A DNA stretch of 38,578 bases from Paracoccaceae bacterium (GTDB lineage Bacteria; Pseudomonadota; Alphaproteobacteria; Rhodobacterales; Rhodobacteraceae), in NCBI GenBank assembly GCA_007695345.1, contig REDZ01000022.1, positions 1-38,578 on the forward strand. Direction: 5' to 3'. Below, in pieces: positions 1 to 7,354 of this stretch. Each line of letters begins with the position of its first letter. Position 1 is the first letter of the stretch. The notes beneath the pieces are model-generated. The model did no database searches and was not told the DNA's origin. It was given only the letters and a program-made list of their open reading frames with translations. Both the position numbers and the translations under genes were made by a program.

Positions 1-211
1 GGTCGAAATAATCCTCCAGCGCGCCCTTGCCGCGCGAGGTGACAAAGATGAATTCCGTGATCCCGGCGGCGCGCGCCTCGTCAATCGCGTATTGCACCAG
101 CGGGCGGTCCACCAGGGTCATGATTTCCTTGGGGACGGATTTCGTGGCGGGCAGAAAGCGGGTGCCCATGCCTGCAACGGGAAAAACGGCCTTTGTAACC
201 TTGCGCTTCAT
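1..211 (-). CDS. galU: UTP--glucose-1-phosphate uridylyltransferase, N-terminal part
   Basis: The first 70 codons of a gene that runs off the left edge of the window. GalU makes UDP-glucose from UTP and glucose-1-phosphate for cell-surface polysaccharides. The start [20 protein letters not shown] holds the nucleotide-binding G-x-G-T-R-F signature of sugar nucleotidyltransferases, followed by a PATK-x-x-PKEI block typical of GalU/GalF. The ATG at 209-211 is the natural start because the conserved core begins a few residues later. It lies 138 bp downstream of cysQ on the same strand and could share its transcript. The active-site remainder is outside the window, so completeness cannot be judged. 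Confidence 0.93.
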   Translation of the reverse strand, partial: MKRKVTKAVFPVAGMGTRFLPATKSVPKEIMTLVDRPLVQYAIDEARAAGITEFIFVTSRGKGALEDYFD

Positions 212-349
212 GACGTGCTCCGATCCTCTGCATTGTCCGCTCTATCGACACTGTCTTAATGACAGGTGAAAACAGGCAGCTTCACGGCCCGAACCGTTTC
301 AGAAGATGGCCATTTCATGATTTCCTGGCCGCAGCGTCGCGCGCCAAGG

Positions 350-1141
350 CTATCCAGCTACCAGCGCGACATCCGGGTGGCGTGCGATGAAGAACGGATT
401 GGCATAGCCGGGTTTGCCATAGCGCAGCGGGGCATGCGTGTCGAAATCCAGCACTTCGCCCCCGGCCGCAGCCAGTACGGCATGGCCTGCCGCCGTGTCC
501 CATTCCATCGTCCGGCCCAGTCGCGGATACAGATCGGCCTCGCCCGCCGCGAGCAGGCAGAATTTCAGTGACGAGCCCGCGCTGCGCATGTCGGCCACAG
601 TGTAGCGCCCGATATAGGCATCAGTCGCGGCATCGCGATGCGATTTCGAGGCCACGACGATCAGCGCTCCCGCATCCGGACTGCGCATCCGCAGCGGCAC
701 TGTTGCACCTGTTGCATCAGGGTCAAACGGCGCCTTCTCCTCGACCGCGCCGCCCTCGGCCAGTGTCTGAAACATCCGCCCCTTCGCCGGGGCATACACG
801 ACGCCCTGCACCGGGACCCCGTCTTCGACCAGCGCGATATTGACGGTGAAATCCCCGCGCCGCTTGATGAATTCCTTGGTCCCGTCAAGCGGATCGACAA
901 TGAAGAACCGGCGCGCCTGCAGATCATGGCTGGCGGCCTGTTCTTCGGTCACCAGGGCGATCTCGGGAAAGGCCGCGCGCAACCCGGCCGAGATGATGCG
1001 GTCTGCTGCCTCATCCGCCTCTGTGACGGGGCTTGCATCCGATTTCGCGCGCACATCCATATCCGGGCGCGCATAGATCTCCATGATTGCCGCGCCTGCC
1101 TCGATCGCCAGTCGCCGCATGGTGTCCTGCAGTGTCGCCAT
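350..1141 (-). CDS. cysQ: 3'(2'),5'-bisphosphate nucleotidase CysQ
   Basis: A 263-residue inositol-monophosphatase-fold enzyme that removes a phosphate from 3'-phosphoadenosine 5'-phosphate, the by-product of sulfate assimilation. Metal-binding signatures are visible: EE at 66-67, DPLDGTKEF at 83-91, and a C-terminal WDTAAGHAVLAAAGG block. The lysine-glutamate-phenylalanine after DGT is characteristic of CysQ rather than of SuhB. The open frame extends upstream to 1174, but the ATG at 1139-1141 was chosen because a GAGGGGG Shine-Dalgarno sits just before it. The gene is divergent from the KpsM-like permease, with 117 bp between the two starts. Confidence 0.92.
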   Translation of the reverse strand: MATLQDTMRRLAIEAGAAIMEIYARPDMDVRAKSDASPVTEADEAADRIISAGLRAAFPEIALVTEEQAASHDLQARRFFIVDPLDGTKEFIKRRGDFTVNIALVEDGVPVQGVVYAPAKGRMFQTLAEGGAVEEKAPFDPDATGATVPLRMRSPDAGALIVVASKSHRDAATDAYIGRYTVADMRSAGSSLKFCLLAAGEADLYPRLGRTMEWDTAAGHAVLAAAGGEVLDFDTHAPLRYGKPGYANPFFIARHPDVALVAG

Positions 1142-1258
1142 GTCACCCCCTCGCGCGCATCGGGCCGGATTCATTGCGCCTTTAGCATTTTCGCCCTATT
1201 CTGACGCGGCTATACCATCTGCGCCCGCGCGACAAGCCACACAGGCGAAAGGCCCCGA

Positions 1259-2080
1259 ATGCTGTCCCCGATCCGCCCCCGTTCGATCTGGATACAGGCG
1301 CTTACCACGCTGGAACTGATCTTTCATCAGGCCGTGCGCAACATTCGCAAGACCCATGGCAATGCGCTGATCGGGCTGATGCTGAACATCGCGCAGACCA
1401 TCATGCTTGTGGCCGTGTTCATGCTGATCTTCGTCTTTGCGGGGATGCGGGCCGCCGCGATCCGGGGCGACACGCTGATCTACCTGATGAGCGGGGTGTT
1501 CCTGTTCATGGCCCATGTCAAGGTCATCAGCACAGTGGCCGGGGCCGAGGGGCCGACCTCTTCGATGATGAAACACCAGCCCATGAACACGATTGTCGCC
1601 ATCGGTGGCGCGGCGCTGGGCGAATTGTATATCCAGGTGCTGACCGTCTTCGTGATCCTGTTCTTCTACCATGTGCTCTGGACCCCGGTCGAGATTTATC
1701 AGCCGGTCGCGGCCTTTTCGATGCTGCTTGCCGTGTGGTTCTCGGGGCTGGCCATCGGGGTGGTGCTTTATGCAATCAAGCCATGGGCGCCGGGGATCAG
1801 CCGCTTGCTGACGCTGCTGATCACGCGCCTGAACATGGTCGCGTCGGGCAAGTTCTTCCTCGCCAATTCGCTGCCAGACGCATATCTGCACTATTTCATG
1901 TGGAACCCGCTGTTTCAGGCCATCGATCAGGCGCGCGGGTTTGCCTTCATCAACTACAACCCGATGCATACCTGGGCGCTGTATCCGGTCGTTTTCGGGC
2001 TGGTGGCTCTGCTGCTGGGGATGCTGGGCGAGTTCATGACACGGCGCATGGTGTCGCTCAGTTGGTCCGCCAGACAGTGA
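1259..2080 (+). CDS. KpsM-like ABC-2 polysaccharide export permease (orphan)
   Basis: A 273-residue membrane protein with about six hydrophobic segments and the layout of ABC-2 type permeases that export capsular or O-antigen polysaccharide. Features seen are an amphipathic N-terminal helix, a long TM1-TM2 pair (residues about 35-90), and the C-terminal region around NSLPDAYLHYFMWNPLFQAI, which resembles the conserved N-P-hydrophobic motif of KpsM/Wzm proteins. Known family members need a KpsT/Wzt ATPase, but none is encoded nearby: cysQ is divergent and pyrF convergent. It therefore either works with an ATPase from another locus or has a specialised role. The nearby galU fits a polysaccharide theme, but that link is inference. 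Confidence 0.82.
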   Translation: MLSPIRPRSIWIQALTTLELIFHQAVRNIRKTHGNALIGLMLNIAQTIMLVAVFMLIFVFAGMRAAAIRGDTLIYLMSGVFLFMAHVKVISTVAGAEGPTSSMMKHQPMNTIVAIGGAALGELYIQVLTVFVILFFYHVLWTPVEIYQPVAAFSMLLAVWFSGLAIGVVLYAIKPWAPGISRLLTLLITRLNMVASGKFFLANSLPDAYLHYFMWNPLFQAIDQARGFAFINYNPMHTWALYPVVFGLVALLLGMLGEFMTRRMVSLSWSARQ

Positions 2081-2119
2081 CGGTGTCCTGCCCGGTCCGG
2101 GGACGGCAGATGCGGGCGT

Positions 2120-2821
2120 TCAGACCTGTGCGATCTCGGACAGGACCGCCTGCGCGGCAGCACGCGGGTCGGACGCCTGCCAGATGGGGCGACCGATGAC
2201 AATATGGTCCGCCCCGTCCGCCAGTGCCGCCGCAGGTGTGGCGATGCGCTTCTGATCGCCCGGCGCCGCGCCCGCGGGGCGCACACCCGGTGTCACGATC
2301 AGCTTGCCTGCCGCCAGCGGCATGGCGCGAATAGCTTGCGCCTCCTGCGGGCTGGCGATCACGCCATCGGCCCCGGCCTCGAACGCGCGTGCGGCCCGCT
2401 CCAGCGTGATCTCGGCCAGATCGCCCGCGCGGATCATTCCGTCATCCAGATCACTGCGATCCAGCGATGTCAGCACCGTCACGGCGAGGATCTTCAGGTT
2501 CGACCCCGCCGCCCCTTCGCGCGCGGCACGCACCACATGCGGATCGCCCTGCACTGTCAGGAAATCCAGATCATACCCCGCGATCCCGCGCACGGCCGCC
2601 TCGACAGTGGCGCCGATGTCGAAAAATTTCATGTCCAGAAAGATGCGCTTGCCATGTTCCTGCTTCAGTTCATTGGCCAGCGCCAGCCCGCCACCCGTCA
2701 ACATCCCCAGACCGATCTTGTAGAAAGACACGTCCGGCCCAAGCGCGCGCGCCAGTTCCAGCCCGGCCAGCGCATTGGGCACATCAAGTGCCACGATCAG
2801 ACGGTCATCACAAGCAGACAT
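2120..2821 (-). CDS. pyrF: Orotidine 5'-phosphate decarboxylase
   Basis: A 233-residue TIM-barrel enzyme that converts OMP to UMP in the last step of pyrimidine synthesis. The catalytic D-x-K-x-x-D array is clear as DMKFFD at 63-68, with IVALDVP at 9-15 and YKIG at 34-37. The C-terminal phosphate-binding segments VTPGVRP and IVIGRPIW are also present. The frame is open to 2836, but the ATG at 2819-2821 starts at the usual point for the family and has GGAG nine bases upstream. The gene is convergent with the KpsM-like permease and follows the caspase-like gene on the same strand, separated by a large hairpin. Confidence 0.95.
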   Translation of the reverse strand: MSACDDRLIVALDVPNALAGLELARALGPDVSFYKIGLGMLTGGGLALANELKQEHGKRIFLDMKFFDIGATVEAAVRGIAGYDLDFLTVQGDPHVVRAAREGAAGSNLKILAVTVLTSLDRSDLDDGMIRAGDLAEITLERAARAFEAGADGVIASPQEAQAIRAMPLAAGKLIVTPGVRPAGAAPGDQKRIATPAAALADGADHIVIGRPIWQASDPRAAAQAVLSEIAQV

Positions 2822-2853
2822 GCAGGCAGGCTCCATAAGTCAAGGTATCACAA

Positions 2854-2924
2854 GGCCCGTCCGCCTGCCTTTGCCCGGCGCGCGGGTGGGTGGGTGGGGC
2901 GTGACGGGCAAAGGCAGGCGGACG
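2854..2924. repeat. Perfect 24-bp inverted repeat with G-tract loop (copy A)
   Basis: Arms 2854-2877 and 2901-2924 are exact reverse complements over 24 bp, and the loop is 23 nt. The loop and right arm carry GGGTGGGTGGGG followed by a fourth GGG at 2902-2904 on the plus strand, a possible G-quadruplex. It lies between the stop of the caspase-like gene and pyrF, both minus strand, so it could end the upstream transcript, although no long U-tract follows. Confidence 0.9.
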
Positions 2925-2942
2925 GGCCGGGAAGAGATCGGC

Positions 2943-4568
2943 TCAATTGAAGAACTCGCGGAACAGGTTGCTGACCAGCATCGTGAGCAGGGTCTGATCG
3001 ATATAGCCCGTCGGGCGCAGGTCAAAGCGCTCCTGCGCGCCGCGGATCGCGACGCGGGTCTGCGCATCGAACACACCATCGACCTGGCCGGGATCAAGCC
3101 CCAGCCGCGCCAGCCGCTGCTCGATCAAGAGCCGCGTGGGCTGGCTGAGCCCCAGTGCGGCCTCGGCAGCGCGGGCGCGCTCGACATCCGGGTCAACCGG
3201 AACCGGCAAGGGGTCGGGCGCAGGTTCCGGCTCGGGCCTCGGGCGCCGTTCTTCCAGGCGCGCGCGGGCCAGTTCGGCAAACTCGCCCTCGGGCCAGTCG
3301 CTCAGATAGCGCTCATAGGCTGCGACCGTATCGACCCGCCGCGCCAGCCGCCACGCATCCAGGTCGCGGTCGCGCGCGGCCTCGCGCGCTTCTGCATCGA
3401 TCCGGTCCAGCCGTTCGCGCGCAAGCCCTGCAAAGATGCCATCGGGATAGCGGTCCAGATAGCTGCGCAGTCCCGGAGCATCGCCCTCGGCCCCTGTCAT
3501 GGCCCAGAACTCGCGATCCGCGCGTTCTTCGCGCTCGCGCGCGGCGCGCTCCTCGGCCTCGACCTCGGCAGCGCGGTCCGCGGCCTGTGCGGCCAGTGCG
3601 AAAATCTGATCTCGGGTCAGATAGCGTGTCGGATCGCGGCCCGTTGCCTCTTGCCAGTCAGCGATCGAACCGCGCGTGCCGGGGCCGAAGATCCCGTCGA
3701 TACCGCGCGTATCATAGCCCAGAACGGACAGGTCGCGCTGGATCGCGCGGCGCTCGTCATCCGTCAGGAAAAGCTCGGCCTCGATCCGGTCGGGCGCGGT
3801 GCGAATCCGCTCCAGCGCCGCTTGCGCTTCCTCGGTGTGGGCTCCTTCGGGATAGGCCTCCAGATACTCCAGATAGGCCGCTTCGCTGTCGGTTTCGCGC
3901 GCGACCGCAAAGGCACGCTGATCGGCGCGCGCAAGCGGCGCGAAATCCTCGGGCAGAAAGGCCGTATCAAGTGCGGGCATCCCTTCGACGCTCAGGCTGG
4001 AATGCTGCTCCAGCACCTGCGACAGCGCGGTTCCGGGCTGCATCAGCGTCTCCAGCCCGCGCGCGATCTCAGCAGGCGGTCCCTTGACCACCCCGACCCC
4101 ATCGGGCAGCGCCCAGTCCTGTGGCAGGCCCGCGCGCATCCCCAACCCGAATTCACGCGCCGCCACCCGCTCCCCCAGCCAGACCAGTGCCGGGCCCTCT
4201 GCCTCGGACGCGATGGCAAAGACCGTGTCCAGCCGCAGTCCCTGCCCATCAGCGAGTGCGAGCGTGGGGCGGTCGCCCTCTGGTCCCAGCAGCCAGCCTG
4301 CATGGGGGGCGTGCGCGAAACTGCCCGACAGCACGACGATCACGCGGTCAGGCGTTTCGGCGCGGATCTCGGAATGGGCGCTGGCCAGATGGGCGCGCAT
4401 TTCATCGACCCCGGGATTGACGCCATGGATCACGTCAAAGCCCAGGTTGTCGAGCGTCGCCGCCGTCTGTTCCGACGCCGCGTCATCACCCAGGACCAGT
4501 GCGACCCCTGCGGCCTGCACCTGCGCTGCCCCCAGAAGGCACATCGCCACTACGACAACCGCGCGCAT
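2943..4568 (-). CDS. Secreted caspase-like (degenerate) protein with two peptidoglycan-binding domains
   Basis: A 541-residue exported protein. Residues 1-20 form a signal peptide ending in AQA-type sequence. Residues 21-130 look like a caspase/C14 fold (GVALVLGDDA at the first strand, LGFDVIHGVN at the second), but the expected Y-S-G-H-G catalytic-histidine segment reads LSGSFAH (80-86), so the histidine is missing. Two peptidoglycan_binding_1 domains follow, at about 269-305 (GYDTRGIDGIFGPGTRGSI) and 479-530 at the C terminus. Three copies of a short tetratricopeptide-like repeat (Y-L-x-x-YP-x-G-x-x-x-x-x-A-x-x-x-L) occur at about 232-255, 369-391 and 418-441. The start at 4568 was chosen over an upstream extension because GGAGG precedes it and the signal peptide begins there. 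It is probably periplasmic; its function is unknown. Confidence 0.8.
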   Translation of the reverse strand: MRAVVVVAMCLLGAAQVQAAGVALVLGDDAASEQTAATLDNLGFDVIHGVNPGVDEMRAHLASAHSEIRAETPDRVIVVLSGSFAHAPHAGWLLGPEGDRPTLALADGQGLRLDTVFAIASEAEGPALVWLGERVAAREFGLGMRAGLPQDWALPDGVGVVKGPPAEIARGLETLMQPGTALSQVLEQHSSLSVEGMPALDTAFLPEDFAPLARADQRAFAVARETDSEAAYLEYLEAYPEGAHTEEAQAALERIRTAPDRIEAELFLTDDERRAIQRDLSVLGYDTRGIDGIFGPGTRGSIADWQEATGRDPTRYLTRDQIFALAAQAADRAAEVEAEERAAREREERADREFWAMTGAEGDAPGLRSYLDRYPDGIFAGLARERLDRIDAEAREAARDRDLDAWRLARRVDTVAAYERYLSDWPEGEFAELARARLEERRPRPEPEPAPDPLPVPVDPDVERARAAEAALGLSQPTRLLIEQRLARLGLDPGQVDGVFDAQTRVAIRGAQERFDLRPTGYIDQTLLTMLVSNLFREFFN

Positions 4569-4791
4569 CTTCCCGCCCTCCGTGCCTGATCTGTCCCCTC
4601 GGGTCAGGCCAAGACTAGTCAGGCGCGGCGCTGCGCACAATCCCTGAATATGCCGGCGTTGTTTGTTCCGGCCGCGAATGCGCCAGCCCCTCAAGTCGGA
4701 CGGGGCCGCGGCACGCGCTGCAATGATTCCTGTTTACACTGGCCAAGGTTTTCGCGACGATGCGCCTTCCGGCGAGGACGACAGGAGCACG

Positions 4792-5253
4792 ATGCGCAAA
4801 TTTCTGGTCATTCTTGATGACAGCCGCGAATGTCTGAACGCCATGCGCTTTGCCGCGCTGCGCGCGGCGCATACGGGCGGGCAGGTGCAGATCCTGTCGA
4901 TCATCGCACCCGAGGAGTTTGCAGGCTGGATCGGGGTCGCCGATGTCATGCGGGCCGAGGCGCGCGAGCGGATCGAGGCGCATTTCGAGGTCTTTGCCAA
5001 ATGGATGCGCGACCGGCAGGGGATCGATCCGGAACTCGTGATCCGCGAAGGTGAACCGGTCGAACAGATACTGGCCCAGATCGCCGATGATCCCGAGATC
5101 GGCATTCTGGTGCTGGGCGCAGGCACCGAAGGCACAAGCCCCGGCCCGCTGGTCACGCAATTGTCGCGCAATTCCGGCAGCCTGCCCATCCCCATCACCA
5201 TCGTGCCCGGGGAATTGCCCCGCGACCGGCTGGAAGCGATCTCGAAAGGGTAG
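4792..5253 (+). CDS. Universal stress protein (UspA family)
   Basis: A 153-residue single-domain protein. The N terminus MRKFLVILDDSRECLNAMRF matches the first beta-strand and following aspartate of Usp domains. The C-terminal half has the second nucleotide-binding stretch, VLGAGTEGTSPGPL, and ends in the usual ITIVPG strand. Such proteins bind ATP or act in stress survival; the ligand cannot be told here. The ATG at 4792 is preceded by AGGAG; upstream codons in the same frame lack family similarity and were excluded. The gene is divergent from the caspase-like gene (223 bp between starts) and convergent with the thiolase. Confidence 0.85.
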   Translation: MRKFLVILDDSRECLNAMRFAALRAAHTGGQVQILSIIAPEEFAGWIGVADVMRAEARERIEAHFEVFAKWMRDRQGIDPELVIREGEPVEQILAQIADDPEIGILVLGAGTEGTSPGPLVTQLSRNSGSLPIPITIVPGELPRDRLEAISKG

Positions 5254-5295
5254 CGCTGCGCGTCACCTGTCGTCGGGCGCGGACGCATAGGGAAA

Positions 5296-5349
5296 AAGCG
5301 CCCGCTCGGGGACCCCTCCCACCCGCCCGTGCCCCGCTCGCGGGCGCTT
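5296..5349. repeat. Intergenic hairpin repeat with G-tract loop, shared-core class (copy B)
   Basis: Arms 5296-5305 and 5340-5349 pair over 10 bp. The minus strand of 5313-5328 reads GGGCGGGTGGGAGGGG: four G-tracts with one-base spacers. The stem core and loop are nearly identical to copies C (14502-14582) and G (27595-27646). A second small hairpin (GCCCCC/GGGGGC) follows at about 5350-5364. It lies between the 3' ends of the convergent usp and thiolase genes. Confidence 0.88.
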
Positions 5350-5396
5350 GCCCCCTGCGGGGGCCGGGGCAACCGGGCAGGGCCTGTGCGGCGCGT

Positions 5397-6572
5397 TCAG
5401 ATCCGTTCAAGCGACAGCGCGATCCCTTGTCCGCCCCCGATGCACATGGTCACCAGCGCGCGTTTTCCGCCGGTCCGGGCAAGTTCATAGAGCGCCTTGA
5501 TCGCGATGATCGCCCCCGTCGCGCCGACAGGGTGGCCCAGTGCGATGGCCCCGCCATTGGGGTTGACCCGCGCCGGATCAAGCCCCAGCGCCGCGCTGAC
5601 CGCGAGCGCCTGCGCGGCAAAGGCCTCATTCGATTCGATCACGTCGAAATCACCCGCGCTCAGCCCTGTGCGCGCCATCAACGCCTCGACCGCCGGGACC
5701 GGGCCGATCCCCATCACCTCGGGGCGCACCCCCGCATGGGCATAGCCGGTGATCCGCGCCAGCGGGCGCAGCCCGGCGCGTTCCGCGGCCTCGGCGCGTG
5801 CCAGCACCAGCGCCCCCGCCCCGTCATTCAGGCCGCTGGCATTGCCTGCCGTCACACTCCCGCCCTTCTGAAAGGCCGGGCGCAGGCCGGACAGGGCCTC
5901 GAACGTCGTGAGCTTGGGATGTTCATCGACCTCGAACACGATCTCGCCCTTGCGAGTGCGGACCGGCACGGGCACGATCTGATCGACAAAGCGCCCCTCC
6001 TCGATCGCGCGCGCGGCGCGGGTCTGGCTTTCGACGGCAAAGGCATCCTGCATCTCGCGGCTGACGCCATGCTCGCGCGCGACATTCTCCGCTGTCACGC
6101 CCATATGGCCCGTGCCGAAGGGACAGGTCAGCGCGCCCAGCATCATGTCAACCACGCCGGTATCACCCATCTTCTGCCCGAACCGCGCGGCAGGCAGCGC
6201 ATAGGGCGCGCGGCTCATGCTCTCGGCGCCGCCCACAAGCGCGAAATCGGCATCCCCCAGGGCCAGCGCCTGCATGCCCGAGACGATGGCCTGCACGCCC
6301 GACCCGCAGAGCCGGTTGACATTCATCGCCGGCACACTGTCGGGCACCCCGGCCCCCATGGCCGCACGGCGCGAGAGATACATGTCCGCAGGTTCCGTCG
6401 CGATGACAGTGCCGAAGACAGCGGTGCCGATCTGATCGGGGGCGATCCCGGCGCGGGCCATCGCCTCGGCCGCAGCGATGCGTGCAAGCTCGATGGGCGG
6501 CATCTGCGCCAGCGCGCCGCCGAAACTGCCGATGGCGGTGCGCGCCCCGCCGAGAATAACAATATCCTCCAT
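5397..6572 (-). CDS. Acetyl-CoA C-acetyltransferase (thiolase)
   Basis: A 391-residue thiolase that condenses two acetyl-CoA or cleaves 3-ketoacyl-CoA. All catalytic parts are visible: nucleophilic Cys89 in NRLCGSG, NEAFAAQ at 315-321, His347 in GGAIALGHPVG, and Cys377 in CIGGGQG. Length and the absence of an extra C-terminal loop fit the biosynthetic PhaA/AtoB/BktB group rather than the longer FadA form. The start ATG at 6570-6572 follows GGAGGGGG. No phaB or fadB is adjacent, so whether it serves polyhydroxybutyrate synthesis or degradation cannot be decided from context. Confidence 0.93.
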   Translation of the reverse strand: MEDIVILGGARTAIGSFGGALAQMPPIELARIAAAEAMARAGIAPDQIGTAVFGTVIATEPADMYLSRRAAMGAGVPDSVPAMNVNRLCGSGVQAIVSGMQALALGDADFALVGGAESMSRAPYALPAARFGQKMGDTGVVDMMLGALTCPFGTGHMGVTAENVAREHGVSREMQDAFAVESQTRAARAIEEGRFVDQIVPVPVRTRKGEIVFEVDEHPKLTTFEALSGLRPAFQKGGSVTAGNASGLNDGAGALVLARAEAAERAGLRPLARITGYAHAGVRPEVMGIGPVPAVEALMARTGLSAGDFDVIESNEAFAAQALAVSAALGLDPARVNPNGGAIALGHPVGATGAIIAIKALYELARTGGKRALVTMCIGGGQGIALSLERI

Positions 6573-6706
6573 GATAGCCCCCTCCGAATCTGCTGTGGAT
6601 CGCAGTCTATGATGGATGGGCGAGGCGATCCAGCACGACGCGGCGTTCCGGTGGGCATGTCAGGCAGGTAGAGGGTTAGCGGGTCCGAGCCCTGAGCGGA
6701 CTGTCG

Positions 6707-7276
6707 TTAAATCTGATCGCTCTCCAACATGACTCGCACCTTCGGCCAGCGGGTCCGCCAATTCTTGCCCGCAACGCGCGAATGAAACGCCGCAATCTTA
6801 TGCGGTGCAGCGGAAGTGGGCCGCAGGATCAGCCTCTCAAGGTCGGAAAGGCCAAACGGCGCGATGAAGATACATTCGCTGCCCGAACGCATGGCCGCTA
6901 CAGCTGTCGCTGTTTCAGGCCAGAAGCGCATGGCGTCTTCTACAGACACATAAGGCGCGTCCTTATTGCGAATATGCATTCTGGCCTGGTTTTTGACCGA
7001 CCACTTAAGGTCTGGGGCGCTGTCGCGGAGGGTCGCTTCGATTTCGGCGTCATATGCTGCATCAGTGATGGACTGGTCGAAGAACAGGACATCTATGTCT
7101 TCTTGGCGGCAATCACGGGCGCCTTCGTGGCAATGATCCCAGACAAGGTTGCGCACAAAACCAGCACCAATGCACCCTTGCGGCAGGCTGAGAGCTTCCA
7201 CCAGTCCCATGGCGTGCCAGCGCAACGGATCATGCATCAACAGGTCAGAGACCGGGTATCTATCCGAGGCTGACAT
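6707..7276 (-). CDS. Nucleotidyltransferase family protein (COG3575/NTP_transf_6-like)
   Basis: A 189-residue protein resembling the uncharacterised nucleotidyltransferase family PF06042. Seen motifs: a central D-I-D-V-x-F-F-D (the two-aspartate metal site of the polymerase-beta fold), WSVKNQARMHIRN, a segment like SVEDAMRFWPETATAV, and near the C terminus IAPFGLSDLERLILRPT. Substrate is unknown for the family. Its third codon positions are less GC-rich than those of its neighbours (for example runs such as acataaggcgcg and ttattgcgaatatgc), suggesting later acquisition. It sits on the same strand as rnr, about 78 bp downstream of it. Confidence 0.75.
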   Translation of the reverse strand: MSASDRYPVSDLLMHDPLRWHAMGLVEALSLPQGCIGAGFVRNLVWDHCHEGARDCRQEDIDVLFFDQSITDAAYDAEIEATLRDSAPDLKWSVKNQARMHIRNKDAPYVSVEDAMRFWPETATAVAAMRSGSECIFIAPFGLSDLERLILRPTSAAPHKIAAFHSRVAGKNWRTRWPKVRVMLESDQI

Positions 7277-7354
7277 CTGCAGATCGTGGCGTAGGCGCCG
7301 CTGTTGTTCAATGGCAGGTCCGTCCGCATCGCTGAACCTCGCTCCAAGCGCCCC

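Noticed and set aside
2775-4589. Long plus-strand open frame opposite the caspase-like gene
   Set aside because: It is the antisense shadow of a gene with a signal peptide, ordered domains and a Shine-Dalgarno; the shadow has no motif.
5195-5410. Frames across hairpin copies B, C and G that give similar peptides
   Set aside because: The similarity comes from the DNA repeat itself, not from conserved protein.
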